Shown: piece after piece, positions 11,694-23,454 of the stretch
How positions within the stretch are numbered: the first letter of the stretch is position 1
How the letters are laid out: every line of letters begins with the position of its first letter
NCBI RefSeq assembly: GCF_000090795.2
Contig: NW_003546684.1
Span: 2,857-66,856 of the forward strand
Reading direction: 5' to 3'
From: Amphimedon queenslandica
Taxonomy: Eukaryota > Porifera > Demospongiae > Haplosclerida > Niphatidae
Length of the DNA: 64,000 nt
The notes under the pieces: generated by a model
What the model saw: the letters and a program-made list of their open reading frames with translations, nothing else
What the model was told of the DNA's origin: nothing
Database searches by the model: none
Program-made: the position numbers and the translations under genes

Positions 11694-12154
11694 GAGATTG
11701 AGACTTTGCTCCAATGCATGTGTTCTTGAGTTGTATGTGTGTATCATTATCATTACTTTTATAATAATATATAATACATTATTGCATTCACTGTATGTGT
11801 ATCTATTAAAGTCTATTTCAAAAATCAATTTGGACTAAAAAACTTGCAAGTTTAACTCAGAAATTTGTTTAGAATATCAGCTTCAAAATGAGCTCAAACT
11901 TTCTGCATATGTATAATAGCATTAAAGCTAAGGATTTTTTCTGATTCATTCTTAATACAGGATTGTTTGATGTTTAAGGAATAATTTCTTTTACCACAGT
12001 AATGAAAATTATGGTCTAAATCTATTCAGATTCTGATCATATTCATTGGACTGCATGTGACTACCTTGCTTTGCCTTACAAGGTCTTCATAAAGGCGTGA
12101 CCATTTGCATGATAGAGGAGCCTGGCTAGCCTCTCTTTTCTCCTCCAGCGAGAC
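11694..12154. other. Spacer between EI24 and the Cys-rich receptor
   Basis: AT-rich and non-coding. It presumably holds the EI24 3' UTR (an AT-rich stretch near 11758-11800) and the promoter of the next gene. No distinct motif was recognised. Confidence 0.5.
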
Positions 12155-15100
12155 ATGCAATACAGACATCACGTCCTTGTAGCACTGCTGGTAGTGCTGT
12201 CTTGCTTTTGGGGAGGATCCACTTCCCTGGATGAGAACGACATAGGTAAGAGAGCCTCCTCCCTCTCATCTTGACTTGAATGGCTTGCATGGATACCATT
12301 CAAGCTCTAATTGTTACGTACACTCGTTATTTTCTCTTTTGTAGAAGAATGCGTCGACTGTCCTGCTGGAACATATGCTGACACAAGTACTATCTTTAAT
12401 ACCCACAATCTTACTTATATATATCCCCTCCTCTCTTAACTATAGCTACTGATGGCTGCAAGGAGTGTAAAACAGGTCAATGCAATGGTACTGATGCATG
12501 CACGGATTGTCCCAAAGGACAGTACAGTGATCAGGAAGGACAGGAGAGTTGCAAACTGTGTGATAAAGGATACTTTGCTGGGTAATATAGACATGCTATT
12601 GATTCTCAGTGTATATTAGCATTTTCTAAAGCACTTATTGTATTGAATAGCATTGCTCGCATGCTCATACAAGAGTGCTAAGTATAAAAATATTCCTATA
12701 ATTCAGTGTTTTCACCACCTTGCATGCATAGCTGGATTCTTATTAAGACTTATAGAGGTTCTCTCTACCTTCTAATGCTTCTAGAGAAGTTTTTAGACGG
12801 TATTTTTATGTTTTCTTGCTGCTAGAAAGCTTAAAGCCTATCCCTTTAAACTATTTATTATGTTGCATATTAATATTATTACTATAGTGTTCCTGGTCTT
12901 ACAAAATGTCAAGCTTGTGATCCAGGATCATTCACAAACGAAACCGGTCAATCACAATGCATTCATTGTGAACCTGGTAAAACTTGAATAATAAGAGCCT
13001 GTTCTATTTATTCATTTATTCAATACTAATAGGATCTTTTGCTGCTGGTATTAATAATACAGGGTGTACAGCTTGTCCTGAAGGACATAACCAAACATTG
13101 AGAGGTCAAGCTGAATGTAAGCCGTGTCCAGTTGGAACTATCTGCAAGTGAGTACATGTACATGTTTTTGGCCAGTTTTTGTGTGAGTGGCAGTATAAAT
13201 CATGTGTCACTTGCATTAGATTTATAACTAAACATATGTTTGTGTGCTTGTATGTTTGTTCATGTGTACATAAATAGGCTTGAACTTTTATCATTCCTTT
13301 CCATCTCAACAGTTATTTTAAACATAGTTGAGTAGGATTGTGCCAAAGCCTATCTATCAGTGTATACTATTGTATAATAATCAGTTACTGAGTATAGCTA
13401 TCAATGCATTGCATGTATTGCTATTGATTTGGCCTTTAGAATGAGCCTTACATACTTCAGAATGTTAGTAGATATTTATGCATGCGATTTTAGCAGCTCC
13501 AAACAAATTATGCTTAGTGTTGTTAAATTTGTAATTTACTATACTCTCTCTCTCTTTCTCTCAATAGGAATGGTGGCTGTGGTCAATGCAATAACTGTAG
13601 CACTGGTCATTATCAAGATGAAATCGGTCAAACGGATTGCCTAGAGTGTGACAAGGGTATACAACATACTTGCATTCACAAAACATATCATTAAATTGTA
13701 GGAACTTTTGCCAATGTCACTGGAAGTCGACTCTGTCTTCCTTGTGCTACAGGGAGTGTTTGCAAGTGAGCTAAGATACCGTAGGTCGGGATATATTCGC
13801 GGCTGCAATTATTCGCGGTCATAAAAAATTCAATTAAAAACCATGGAAACTGTTAGAGCGTTGCTATGACAATTAAGACCACGTGTTTAGTGTTCAGCTA
13901 TTCATCTGTTCTTTAGCAGCTATAGTGGAGCCATTCACCAATAGCGAGTCCTTCTCTATCTGTTAACTTCTTGTATGGACCGCTACCTCAGAGCTCTTTC
14001 AGCCTCTTTGCTGCAAATTGTTGCTGGTCCGCGTGGTGGTGATAATAAACCACGCCCAAGTCAATAAACACTAACTAGAATGGGTGGAGAATCCTAAAAT
14101 ACGGCGAGGCACTAGTTCTGAAAAGAACCGGTAAAGCAGCTCCAAAGAGCCCAAGGCTTAGTGACACAAGAAGGACAACAGCTCAAGAACACTGCAGCAA
14201 GGTGCTTTTCTTCACTATCGCGCCGTTTTCAATTAAAATAACACCTCGGTTTCCATGGTTTTTAATTGATTTTTTTTATGACCGCGAATAATTGCAGCCG
14301 CGAATATATCCCGACCTACGGTATTCTATCAGACCATACGGTATCTACTTTTACAATTATTTTTTAACAGTGAGACCAGTTGTGTGAATTGTTGGCCTTG
14401 TGATCCAGGAACTGTCTCAAAAATTGGTGAAAACTGTAGCTCATGCCAGCCAGGTAAAGTACACATTTAATTATTATACTAAAAAGACTTTTAACTGCCT
14501 TTTATCAATGATGTGTTGGTTCCTCTCTCTTACTCTCTCTCTCTTCTAATTTCTCTTTTTCTCTTTAGGAAAGTATGCGGAGAGAGGATGGGGCACATGT
14601 AGAGACTGCCCTGATGGTAAAATATGCAAGTAAGTTAAACTTATATAAGTTCTATAAAATATACTAATGTAATAATAAATTTTTATTGTACTGCTTTGTC
14701 TCCTCCAGTGAATTAGGTTGTTCCTCTTGTGAAAGTTGTTCAATTGGTTACGAACCTGAAGATCCTATGAACTGCCGGTCTTGCAAACCAGGTACCTAAA
14801 TATACTTTATAGATACATAGCCAGGTGTAGATACATACCGTATAACGCTTTAATTTGGCAGAATTTTATTTTGGCGACTGGCGGTCTGCAAGCAGAATCA
14901 CCAATATTAAAACTGTCAATCATTAATGCGCATGCTCAGTAATGCACGTGTACACAAAAATCGCCAAATTAAAAACCGCCAATTACAATTTTACAGCAAA
15001 ATCACCAAAAATAAAGTGCCGCCAAAATAAAGCACGATACGGTATGTACTAAGTCTAGTATTCACACCTAATATGTAATGCCTTATATATGTACATGCAT

Positions 15101-15945
15101 TTGCCATTAGGTTACTTTAAAAACTCTTCAATGGTAAACTGCTCGCTCTGTGCCTCTGGATATTATCAGTTACTCTCAGCTCAAAATAATTGCACTCTAT
15201 GTCCTGCTGGACACTACTGCCCTGTAGGTTAAACACAGCATGTGTACATGTGCAAATTATAGACATATCTATTTATTTACGTTGTATATATTGTTAGTAT
15301 TAGGTGTTTGCTTTAATTATTATTCTTAGCATATACATGTATGTTACCTATTCTATATGTACATCTGTATATGTCATATCTTTGTTCCATAGAATCCATC
15401 CAGTAAACCAATAAAATGCAACGGGACTCAATTCTGTCCTGCAGGCTCTGTTGATCCTAGTCATTGCCTCACTGCTTTGTTTTCAGTAGATGATGATCAC
15501 ACTGTAAGTAATTGTAATGGCTGTATCGATGATTGTATTTCTGTGTGAGTAGGTTTGCAATCCAACTGTCTGGTTTTGGGTGCTTGTATCAATTGGTATT
15601 GCCGGTGAGTACTATCCTAATATTTTTATATCTTTATTAATACCCAAGTGTATCTTACAAACATCAATAGTTGCAGCTGCCCTATTTTTACACTTTCTTT
15701 CTATAATTTCTTTCTAGTTTTTATTGGCATACTAGCAATTGTTATTGCTGTACTGTATAAAAACATATGGTAAGACCTTTTTTCATCTTTCAAAACCAAG
15801 TTAATCATTATTTTAAATTTATAGGAAGCCAAGCAGAAGGAGCATGCCTGTGGAGAAGATGCCTCTGGTCTCACCAAGCAAAAAAGGGATGTTACATAGA
15901 AGCGACAGTAGAGACAGTACACCAAGGATTTACGAAGGCTACTAA
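12155..15945 (+). CDS. Single-pass receptor-like protein with Cys-rich (GCC2/GCC3, TNFR/ephrin-receptor-like) repeats
   Basis: I read 15 exons: 12155-12245, 12345-12386, 12446-12581, 12898-12976, 13033-13147, 13568-13656, 13702-13765, 14371-14453, 14569-14629, 14709-14791, 15111-15223, 15393-15503, 15553-15604, 15718-15769 and 15835-15945. It opens with a signal peptide (YRHHVLVALLVVLSCFWGG). A long run of repeats follows, typically C-x2-C-P-x-G-x(n)-C-x2-C, for example ECVDCPAGTYAD, CKLCDKGYFAG and CTLCPAGHYCP. One membrane helix spans exons 13-14 (VLVSIGIAVFIGILAIVIAV). The tail is only about 40 residues, basic and Ser-rich (KPSRRSMPVEKMPLVSPSKK), ending RIYEGY. No intracellular enzyme or death domain is visible. 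The role is unknown; cell-surface ligand binding is inference. Intron 7 and the intron between 14791 and 15111 carry MITEs. Confidence 0.8.
13777..14323. mobile_element. 547-bp foldback MITE in an intron of the Cys-rich gene
   Basis: The ends TACCGTAGGTCGGGATATAT and its exact reverse complement flank a non-coding centre. The inverted match continues for about 70 bp, to CCATGG. It lies between two coding exons and does not disturb either. Confidence 0.9.
14836..15044. mobile_element. 209-bp MITE with TACCGTAT ends
   Basis: It begins TACCGTATAACGCTTTAATT and ends with the near reverse complement (AAAGCACGATACGGTA). The inner halves are also complementary. It sits in the intron before the exon at 15111. 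Confidence 0.85.
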
Positions 15946-16113
15946 CTAGAATCATGTATATTTTTTTGTGTTCCAAATTTTTATTATTAAAATTATTTTT
16001 AATGTTCTTTCTCTCACTTACATGCCTGATGATGCTTCATTAATTATTCATAAGCAACAAGAGGCACGTGCACACCCCTCTTTGGGGAGTGGCTTAGTTG
16101 AAAACAATATTCA

Positions 16114-19100
16114 ATGGCTCTCAGAAATGCTTTCTCTACTTTTGTGAGGTTTAGGCCTCTTTCTCTACCTTCTCCTGCCCCTCTCTTGCTCACCAGACAC
16201 AACTCAAATCATGTACCGGTTGATGACGTTCTCAGTGGCCTCAAGAAAGAGCAAATACAAGTATAGACATTATTCTATTGTTAAGTTATGTGTGTGTTTT
16301 GTGTCATTCTTTAGTTGAGGGAGACTATCAGGAACTTCTGTGAGAAGGAGTTAGGTCCAGTAGCTGATCAGATTGACAGAGATAATCACTTCCCACAAAT
16401 GAGAGTGAGTATGAACAATAGAATTACATGTTCACTTTACATGTAATTGTGATTACGTTTGATTATATAATATAAAAGTGTGTTGCTGTATATATTTTTG
16501 TGCTTTCTTTATTTTTTAGGATTTTTGGAAGAAGCTAGGAAAAATGGGTCTACTAGGAATAACAGCTCCAGGTTTGCATTAAATACATGTACCATGTTTT
16601 TTTGCAAATTAATAACAAATTTTAATGTAGCAAAATTAATTATTATGTAAATCGTTAGTTTCATTGCCATATGAAATGATGGATTTTATTATTGGGTTTT
16701 ATTGTTTTAGCTACACAGTACATTGTAGGATGAATAACAAAAAGATTTTGTCCTCACTGTATATGATAATTCTCCATTATCATTACTTGTATTGTAGAGA
16801 AGTATGATGGAGCTAATCTTGGGTATTTGGAGCAGACGCTGATCGTTGAGGAGATGTCACGAGTTAGTGCAGCCATTGCCCTCAGCTATGGCGCTCACTC
16901 CAATCTCTGTGTCAATCAAATAGTGAGGAACGGCTCAGAGGAACAGAAGGAGAAATATTTACCAAAAGTAAGTGACTAGGACTGTAGGAAGTTGTTCAAA
17001 AATTGTGTCAAAGTCCCTGTACTATATAGTACAGGGGTGTTGGGCAAATTTTGCCAAAATTGAAAGGGAAGGAATTTGTCATTTTCTTATACTTTCTCTT
17101 GCATATACATATTCTTATGTTGTGTGGAAAGTTTGAGCTGATTCCGATTGGACCTGTACTTTTTATGATCTTTTAAAGTTGCTCCAGAATCGAGCCAAAG
17201 TCCCTGTACTATATAGTACAGGGGTGTTGGCCGAATTTCACCAAAATTGAAAAGTAGAGGATTCTCAATTTTTATAACATTTTCTGATACATATGCATGT
17301 ACTTATATTGCGTAGAAAGTTTGAGCTGATTCCGATCAAATTTGGATTTTTTACGAATTTTTAAAGTTGCTCAAAAAATTGGGTCAAAGTCCCTGTACTA
17401 TAGTACAGGGGCGTTGGCCAAGTTTTGCCAAAAATGTCAAGTAGGGAATTCTCAATTTTTATAACATTTTCCAATACATATACATGTTTTTATGTTGTGT
17501 AGAAAGTTTGAGCTGATTCCGATCAAATTCGGATTTTTTGCGAATTTTTAAAGTTACTCTACTCTACTTTTAATGGGTTCACATCATGAAATATTATACT
17601 TATTATATTTGAAAATTTTTCTGTTATTTGTCTTACTTCAGTTGATCAGTGGTGAACACATTGGTGCTTTGGCTATGAGTGAAACTGGCTCAGGCTCCGA
17701 TGTCGTCTCTATGAAATTAAGAGCTGACAAGAAAGGCAAGAAAAGAAACCTGTATCTCTTTTTCACTTTAATTTTATTATTCTTCTTTAATATATTTATT
17801 ATGATTGTCTCTCTTTTACTTTCATTTGTATACTTTTCCTTTTCTTTCTTTCACTCCTCCTTCTCCTCCTTTCTCTTCCTTAAAGGTGATTATTACATAT
17901 TAAATGGCTCCAAGTTTTGGATCACCAATGGCCCTGATGCTGATGTACTGATAGTGTATGCTAAAACAGATCCTGATAAGAAAGAACACGGCATAAGTAC
18001 ATTCATAATTGAAAGGGTATGTTGTATTGAATATATAATTATACTATTAATATACAAGTATTTTACTGTTATTCTTTTCTAATTCTCCCTCTCTTTTTCT
18101 TCATCTTTTTTTCTTTTTTAATGTCTCTAGGGTATGGAAGGATTCAGTACTGGCCCAAAGCTTGACAAACTAGGCATGAGAGGCTCAAATACGGGAGAAC
18201 TGATATTTGATAATTGCAAAGTCCCTGGTAAGCATCACCAGATAACAATAGCTTTAAATGCAATGTACAACTTATAAATATGTGAGTACATGTACATGTA
18301 CATGTACATGTATGATAAAAATTGTCCTACATGTAGCTACACTACAGTAGGCTGAGAAATACATGTATATGTACATATATGTATGCATGTATAAAATTTA
18401 CTAACAGCTCTTTCTCCCCCCCTCCCCCCCTCTTTCTCTCTGTCTCTCCAGCTAGTAACTTAGTAGGTGAACTAAACAAAGGCGTCTATATCCTAATGAG
18501 TGGGTTGGACTATGAGAGGTGCATACTAGCAGGTGGTCCCATTGGAATAATGCAAGCATGTATTGACGTAGCCTTCCCTTACATGCACATGAGAGAGCAG
18601 TTTAACCATAAGATAGGAACGTTCCAGCTGCTACAGGGAAGAATGGCCGACATGTATACGAGGCTTAGCGCCTGTCGATCGTACGTGTATGCCGTAGCGA
18701 GGTCTTGTGACGCAGGTGGGCAGACCTCTAGTAAGGATTGTGCTGGTGCTCTGTTGTATGCAGCAGAGAATTGTACTCAAGTGGCTTTGGATGCTATCCA
18801 GTGCTTAGGCAAGTTTCAAAATAGCTGAAGTACATTTAATTGCTAATTTTATTGAGTTTAGTGAGTTATTTTTATCACTAAATTAAAGTGACACATAAAT
18901 TAATATTTTTTAAAATATACTATACATGTATTATAATATATTATAAAGTGATACATAAATTAATATTATAAAAGTTCCTAAATTAGTAAAGATACTTCTC
19001 CATATCTAAACGTCTATTTTTTCTCCTCCTTTCCTTTCTCTAGGTGGTAATGGCTACATCAATGATTACCCCACTGGTAGGTTCCTTAGAGATGCAAAGC

Positions 19101-19180
19101 TCTACGAGATTGGAGCTGGCACGAGCGAAATAAGACGATGGCTTCTTGGCAGGTCTTTCAACAGCATGTTCCTTGAATAA
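16114..19180 (+). CDS. IVD: Isovaleryl-CoA dehydrogenase, mitochondrial
   Basis: Nine exons: 16114-16260, 16315-16404, 16520-16571, 16798-16967, 17642-17735, 17886-18016, 18131-18227, 18452-18808 and 19044-19180. The enzyme oxidises isovaleryl-CoA to 3-methylcrotonyl-CoA in leucine breakdown, passing electrons through FAD to ETF. The N-terminus is basic and Ser/Leu-rich ([15 protein letters not shown]), as expected of a mitochondrial presequence. Family signatures are [34 protein letters not shown] and [12 protein letters not shown]. The segment [14 protein letters not shown] carries the catalytic Glu at the position specific to isovaleryl-CoA dehydrogenases (LDLER in human), which favours IVD over other acyl-CoA dehydrogenases. 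Introns 5 and 8 have GC-AG boundaries. The stop overlaps an AATAAA poly(A) signal. Confidence 0.95.
16985..17565 (+). repeat. Tandem ~187-bp palindrome-cored repeat in IVD intron 4
   Basis: Three units carry cores at 17015, 17202 and 17391, giving periods of 187 and 189. Two units have the 22-bp palindrome made by adding a central TA to the 20-bp form. The third has the 20-bp form. Flanking blocks match the array in EI24 intron 9. Confidence 0.92.
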
Positions 19181-19516
19181 AAATCTCGTCATTGTTATTG
19201 TTATTATCATATATACATGTAATTAATTTATTGTTTATTGACATTAATTTATTGTTATTATTTATTATAATTATACTGTATGTATAATTTGTTTGTTTTG
19301 ACTGGTCGTCTGGTCTGATGTAATGTGCTATTAATAGTATCATTATTAATTTTAAATTTAATTTGGTAATAATCATACCTCGAATGATACCCTGCAGTGC
19401 TATGCTACAACAGATTTCCCCATTATTGCATCATCAGACTGCCATCTCTCCTATAAAAGCTTGAGGCATTTTTAAATGAAATAATATGAATTCTATTAAT
19501 AAAACAGCAGAGGTCA

Positions 19517-22500
19517 ATGTCATATAGATCTAGCAATATGGTGGATGGTAGAGATGGTAAAGAGGTCAATTCTATAGAGCAAGGGAGCAGCAGTTCTTGG
19601 AGCATTCAAACAGAACCCAAGCCACCAAGTAATGGTATTAGAATCTTTAAAAGCGATTATCTTGACACGAAGGCGTCATTTCATTCCTTCCTTCTTTTAC
19701 AGGCAGACAAAGGAGAGTCTGGGAAGGAAGGAGCTTCTTTAGGCGCCTCTGGTCGGGGCTATGCTCTTACTGGGTTATAGCCGAACTCTGGACTGTTACA
19801 AAACTATCTATTCCAATTGTAAGCTTTTGTCGGTAAACAATCATTTACAGGTCTTAATTGATTTAGGACAAGTAGTGTCCATTATAATCCTGTGTCATTA
19901 ATTTATACCTGATAATAGATTTATGTATTGTGTCACACAAGATGTGATACAGAGCATTTTGTGTTAAATGTTTACTTGTTTATTTAATAATAGTCAGGGC
20001 TAAGTTAGCCCATTCAAAAATTTTTTGTAAGTCTTAGTTGCAAGAAGCTGTCACTAAAGTCATAGTAATTTTGTTTCTTTTATACACCTTTATTTGTAAA
20101 AGGTCTCGTGGGTCGTACTGAGTCCTATTTTTGTCGTGGTTAACAGTTGACAGAACTATCATAATTCACATCTTGCTTTTTTAACTTGGCTTCATATAAT
20201 GTACATGTAAATGCTTAGCATCATTGTTAGTGTACAACGTGACGAATTCTTTTATCAATTGTATTTTTGTCTAGGGATTGTCGTTTGTTCTTCAACAAAC
20301 CATTTATTCAATTGCACTGATTTTTGCTGGTCACTTACCGGATGAGGAAAATACCTCACTTAACTTAGATAGTTTAGGTATAAACGAGAGAGAGGGAGGG
20401 GGAGAGTGAGAGAGGGAGAGAGGAGGGACGAGGGAGAGAGGAAGAAAGAAGAAAAAGGAAGAAACAAACAATTCATCATTTTCAATAACTCTTTCTTTCT
20501 ATTTGTTTTTTATAAAAAATGGATACTTATAGCTCTTGCAAATTCGGTAAGCAATATGCATTTTATATTGTATCTTATGTATTCGTTGCATTAGATCTAT
20601 ATGTATATTATGTATCAATCATTTATTTTTTAGATGATCAATGTCACTGGTTTGTCCATTGGAATAGGTCTCTCAAGTGCAGCAGACACACTCTGTGCTC
20701 AAGTAATAAAAATAATAATTATCATTATTATTAATTATCTTATAAATTCACAGACGTATGGCTACAAGAATTACAAAAGAGTTGGAATAATATTTCAAAG
20801 AGGTACAGACTAAAGTTCATGTAACAATTATTATTATTATTAGTATTATTACATTATGTATTACATCATAAATTGTGGTTTTTTGTAGGTCTTCTCATCC
20901 TTTTATTAACGGCACTGTTTATTTGTTGGCTGTTGTTGAACACAGAATCCTTTCTATTATTATTACAGCAGCCTCCCTGTGTAGCAAGGTAAGGAAATGT
21001 TTTATGATGCATCGTAATAGCCAAAAATTATGTGGGTGGTTATGGTAATGAATTGGTTGTACAATTTGATCTTGTACCACATTTTGAATTGGCTGTAAAC
21101 CTTGCTTCATGACATGTATGTGTATCCTTTTTTTTAATGCTATTTATTCTTATTTAGATTAACTGGAAGAATAGTCCAAATTTTGACTCTTAGCCTTCCT
21201 GTAAGTCAGTGATTATGATAGAATAAATAATTTATCTGTTTTCAGGGCATTTTTCTGTTTACCATGCTGCAAAAATTTTTGCAAACTCAAGTAAGAAATT
21301 TTACTAAGTTATTATTATTATTATTATTATGCTATTATTATGCTATTAGAGTATTGTCTGGCCTTTCATTCTCTGTGCTTTTGCTACTAATGTGATTCAT
21401 GTCATCATCATTGCAATCTTTGTCTATGTCTTCCATTTTGGAGTAATGTAAGTTTATATGTACTACCATAAAAATGCTAAGTAGTGTAATACCTGAGTCT
21501 CTTGATATCTGTCCTCAGCTTCACCTCAAGCAGATATCTCAGTACTCAGGTATTACATTACTTATGCACACCTTAAAAACATGAAATTATAATATATTGT
21601 CTATCTTTTCCTTTTTTTCTAGTGGTATAGCTGTTGCATATGTCATTTCAAACTATGTCCAGCCATTACTACTCATATTGTACATTAAAGTCATGAAGCT
21701 CCACAAAAAGACATGGGGAGGTAAGCTTAGTCACTAAGCTACAATGTAATATGACATTCTGTATTTGCATTCATTCACATGCAAATGTTGAATTGACACT
21801 GTATTTGTAATAATAGTCTATATTGCAGTTATATTATGCTGATTTTAATTTTTTAGGATGGACTCTAGATTGTTTTGATGGCTGGATGGAGTTTTGTAAA
21901 CTCGGTCTTCCTGGGGTTGGTATGATTACTGTGGAGTGGGGAAGCTTTGAAGTCACAGCTTTTGTTCTTGGGTCATTAGGAGAAGTAGAACTAGCAATTA
22001 ATACGATTTTGATTAACACAATTACATTTTTATTCATGGTAAGAGAAAGCGAAGAAAAAAGAGCTAATTATGCATGATAATTTTAAAAGAAGAGAAATGA
22101 GTGACACTATTTTTTTCTTCATAGATATCATTGGGTTTATCTGTAGCAGCATCAATAAGAGTTGGTAATGAGTTAGGAGCTGGTAATCCTGTCAAAGCCA
22201 AACGTTCTGCTATTGTATGTATTGGAGCTAATGGTAAGGAAAACAATTTTTTTAAAATCATGTTACAATTGATTCTTTCCTCCTTTCGTAGCTGTTGTTG
22301 TATTGATTTTATCTGCAGTTGTTGAAGGGATGGGAAGCAATATAGGAAAACTATACAATGTTGAACAGTAAGTGATGATAAACGTAAAAGAAATTTTATA
22401 GAACATTTGCTTTGCTTAGAGCTGTCATGGAAAAACTTCCAAATGTCATTCGACTTTTGGGATTTGTAATCATCACCGATCAGTTGCAAGTAAAAAAGTG

Positions 22501-23263
22501 GATATTTAGAAAATATTTTAATATTTTATTTCAGGGAGTAATGTCTGGAGTTATTCGTGGTATTGGACATCAGCTATGGGGAGCAGGAGTCAATTTTATA
22601 GCATTTTATATAATAGGACTGCCTATTGGAATTCCTTTAGCTATATTCACTAGCTTAAAATCTTTTGGTATGTGGATTGGACTATTCTCTGCTAGCCTAA
22701 CACAAGTGGTCGGCTATGGTATAATATTATTGTGTCTCAATTGGAAGAAAGAGTCGCAACTGGCCATGAAAAGAGGAGAAGGAGAGAAAGAAGGCCATCA
22801 TCATAGAAATGAAGAGGAGGAAGGAGAGAGAATTGAGCTACAGGAGTACAGACCTGTCAGGCTAGAAGAAGAATTAGAATGTGATGAAGAAAGGAATGAG
22901 AATGAGACCATGGGAGAGAATGAGAACGAGATTGAGGAGAATGAGAACGAGATTGAGGAGAATGAGAACGAAGATCAAGACGACAGAGAATTATTAACAG
23001 ACAAGCTATTAGAAGATGATGACGATGATGACAAAAAGCAAGAAAATGCTCCTGAAATTACGCTACAGACAAGTACAAGGAAGTCAAAGAAAGTCAGAAT
23101 AACAAAGATACTACTGACAAAAGGAGTTCTGTATCTAATTGGTATCATTGGTTGTGTAGCAGCTATATTTGCCAGTAGATTCACACCACCAGAATCAATT
23201 ATTAATGGAAATTTTTCCGAGTGTACAGATAATTATTATTTATACCATAATACCACCTATTAA
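19517..23263 (+). CDS. SLC47-like: MATE-family (SLC47-like) multidrug and toxin extrusion transporter
   Basis: Sixteen exons from 19517-19628 through 22535-23263. MATE proteins exchange protons or sodium for organic cations at the plasma membrane. Alignable blocks include LAIFAGH-like ALIFAGHLP, INVTGLSIGIGLSSAADTL, QTYGYKNYKRVG, TWGGWTLDCFDGW, GLSVAASIRVGNELGAGNP and GVMSGVIRGIGHQ, in the order seen in vertebrate MATE1. Exon 4 (20533-20546) is a 14-nt microexon encoding ALANS. After the twelfth helix a long acidic insert follows, with ENENEIEENENE repeats and a run of Asp. A final helix (VLYLIGIIGCVAAIFASRF) gives the 13-helix layout of animal MATE1. The last exon is unusually long and carries the whole tail. 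Confidence 0.92.
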
Positions 23264-23454
23264 TTGTTATTAATTATTAATCACCTATTTATTAATTATT
23301 ATTATTATTATAGAGAATTATTTTTAAATGGAATTTTAGCACAGAATAACCCACGTGATAGCACGTGTGGCAACGCCTCCAAAGCGCGTTAATTAGAACA
23401 TTTTTGTTATTGTCGAGTGTCAACAAAGATAGACGCTTCTCCCTCGCTTTCAAA

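Noticed and set aside
17573-18082. A single 169-codon frame as a separate small gene
   Set aside because: It is IVD exons 5 and 6 read through the stop-free 150-nt intron, plus intron sequence on both sides.
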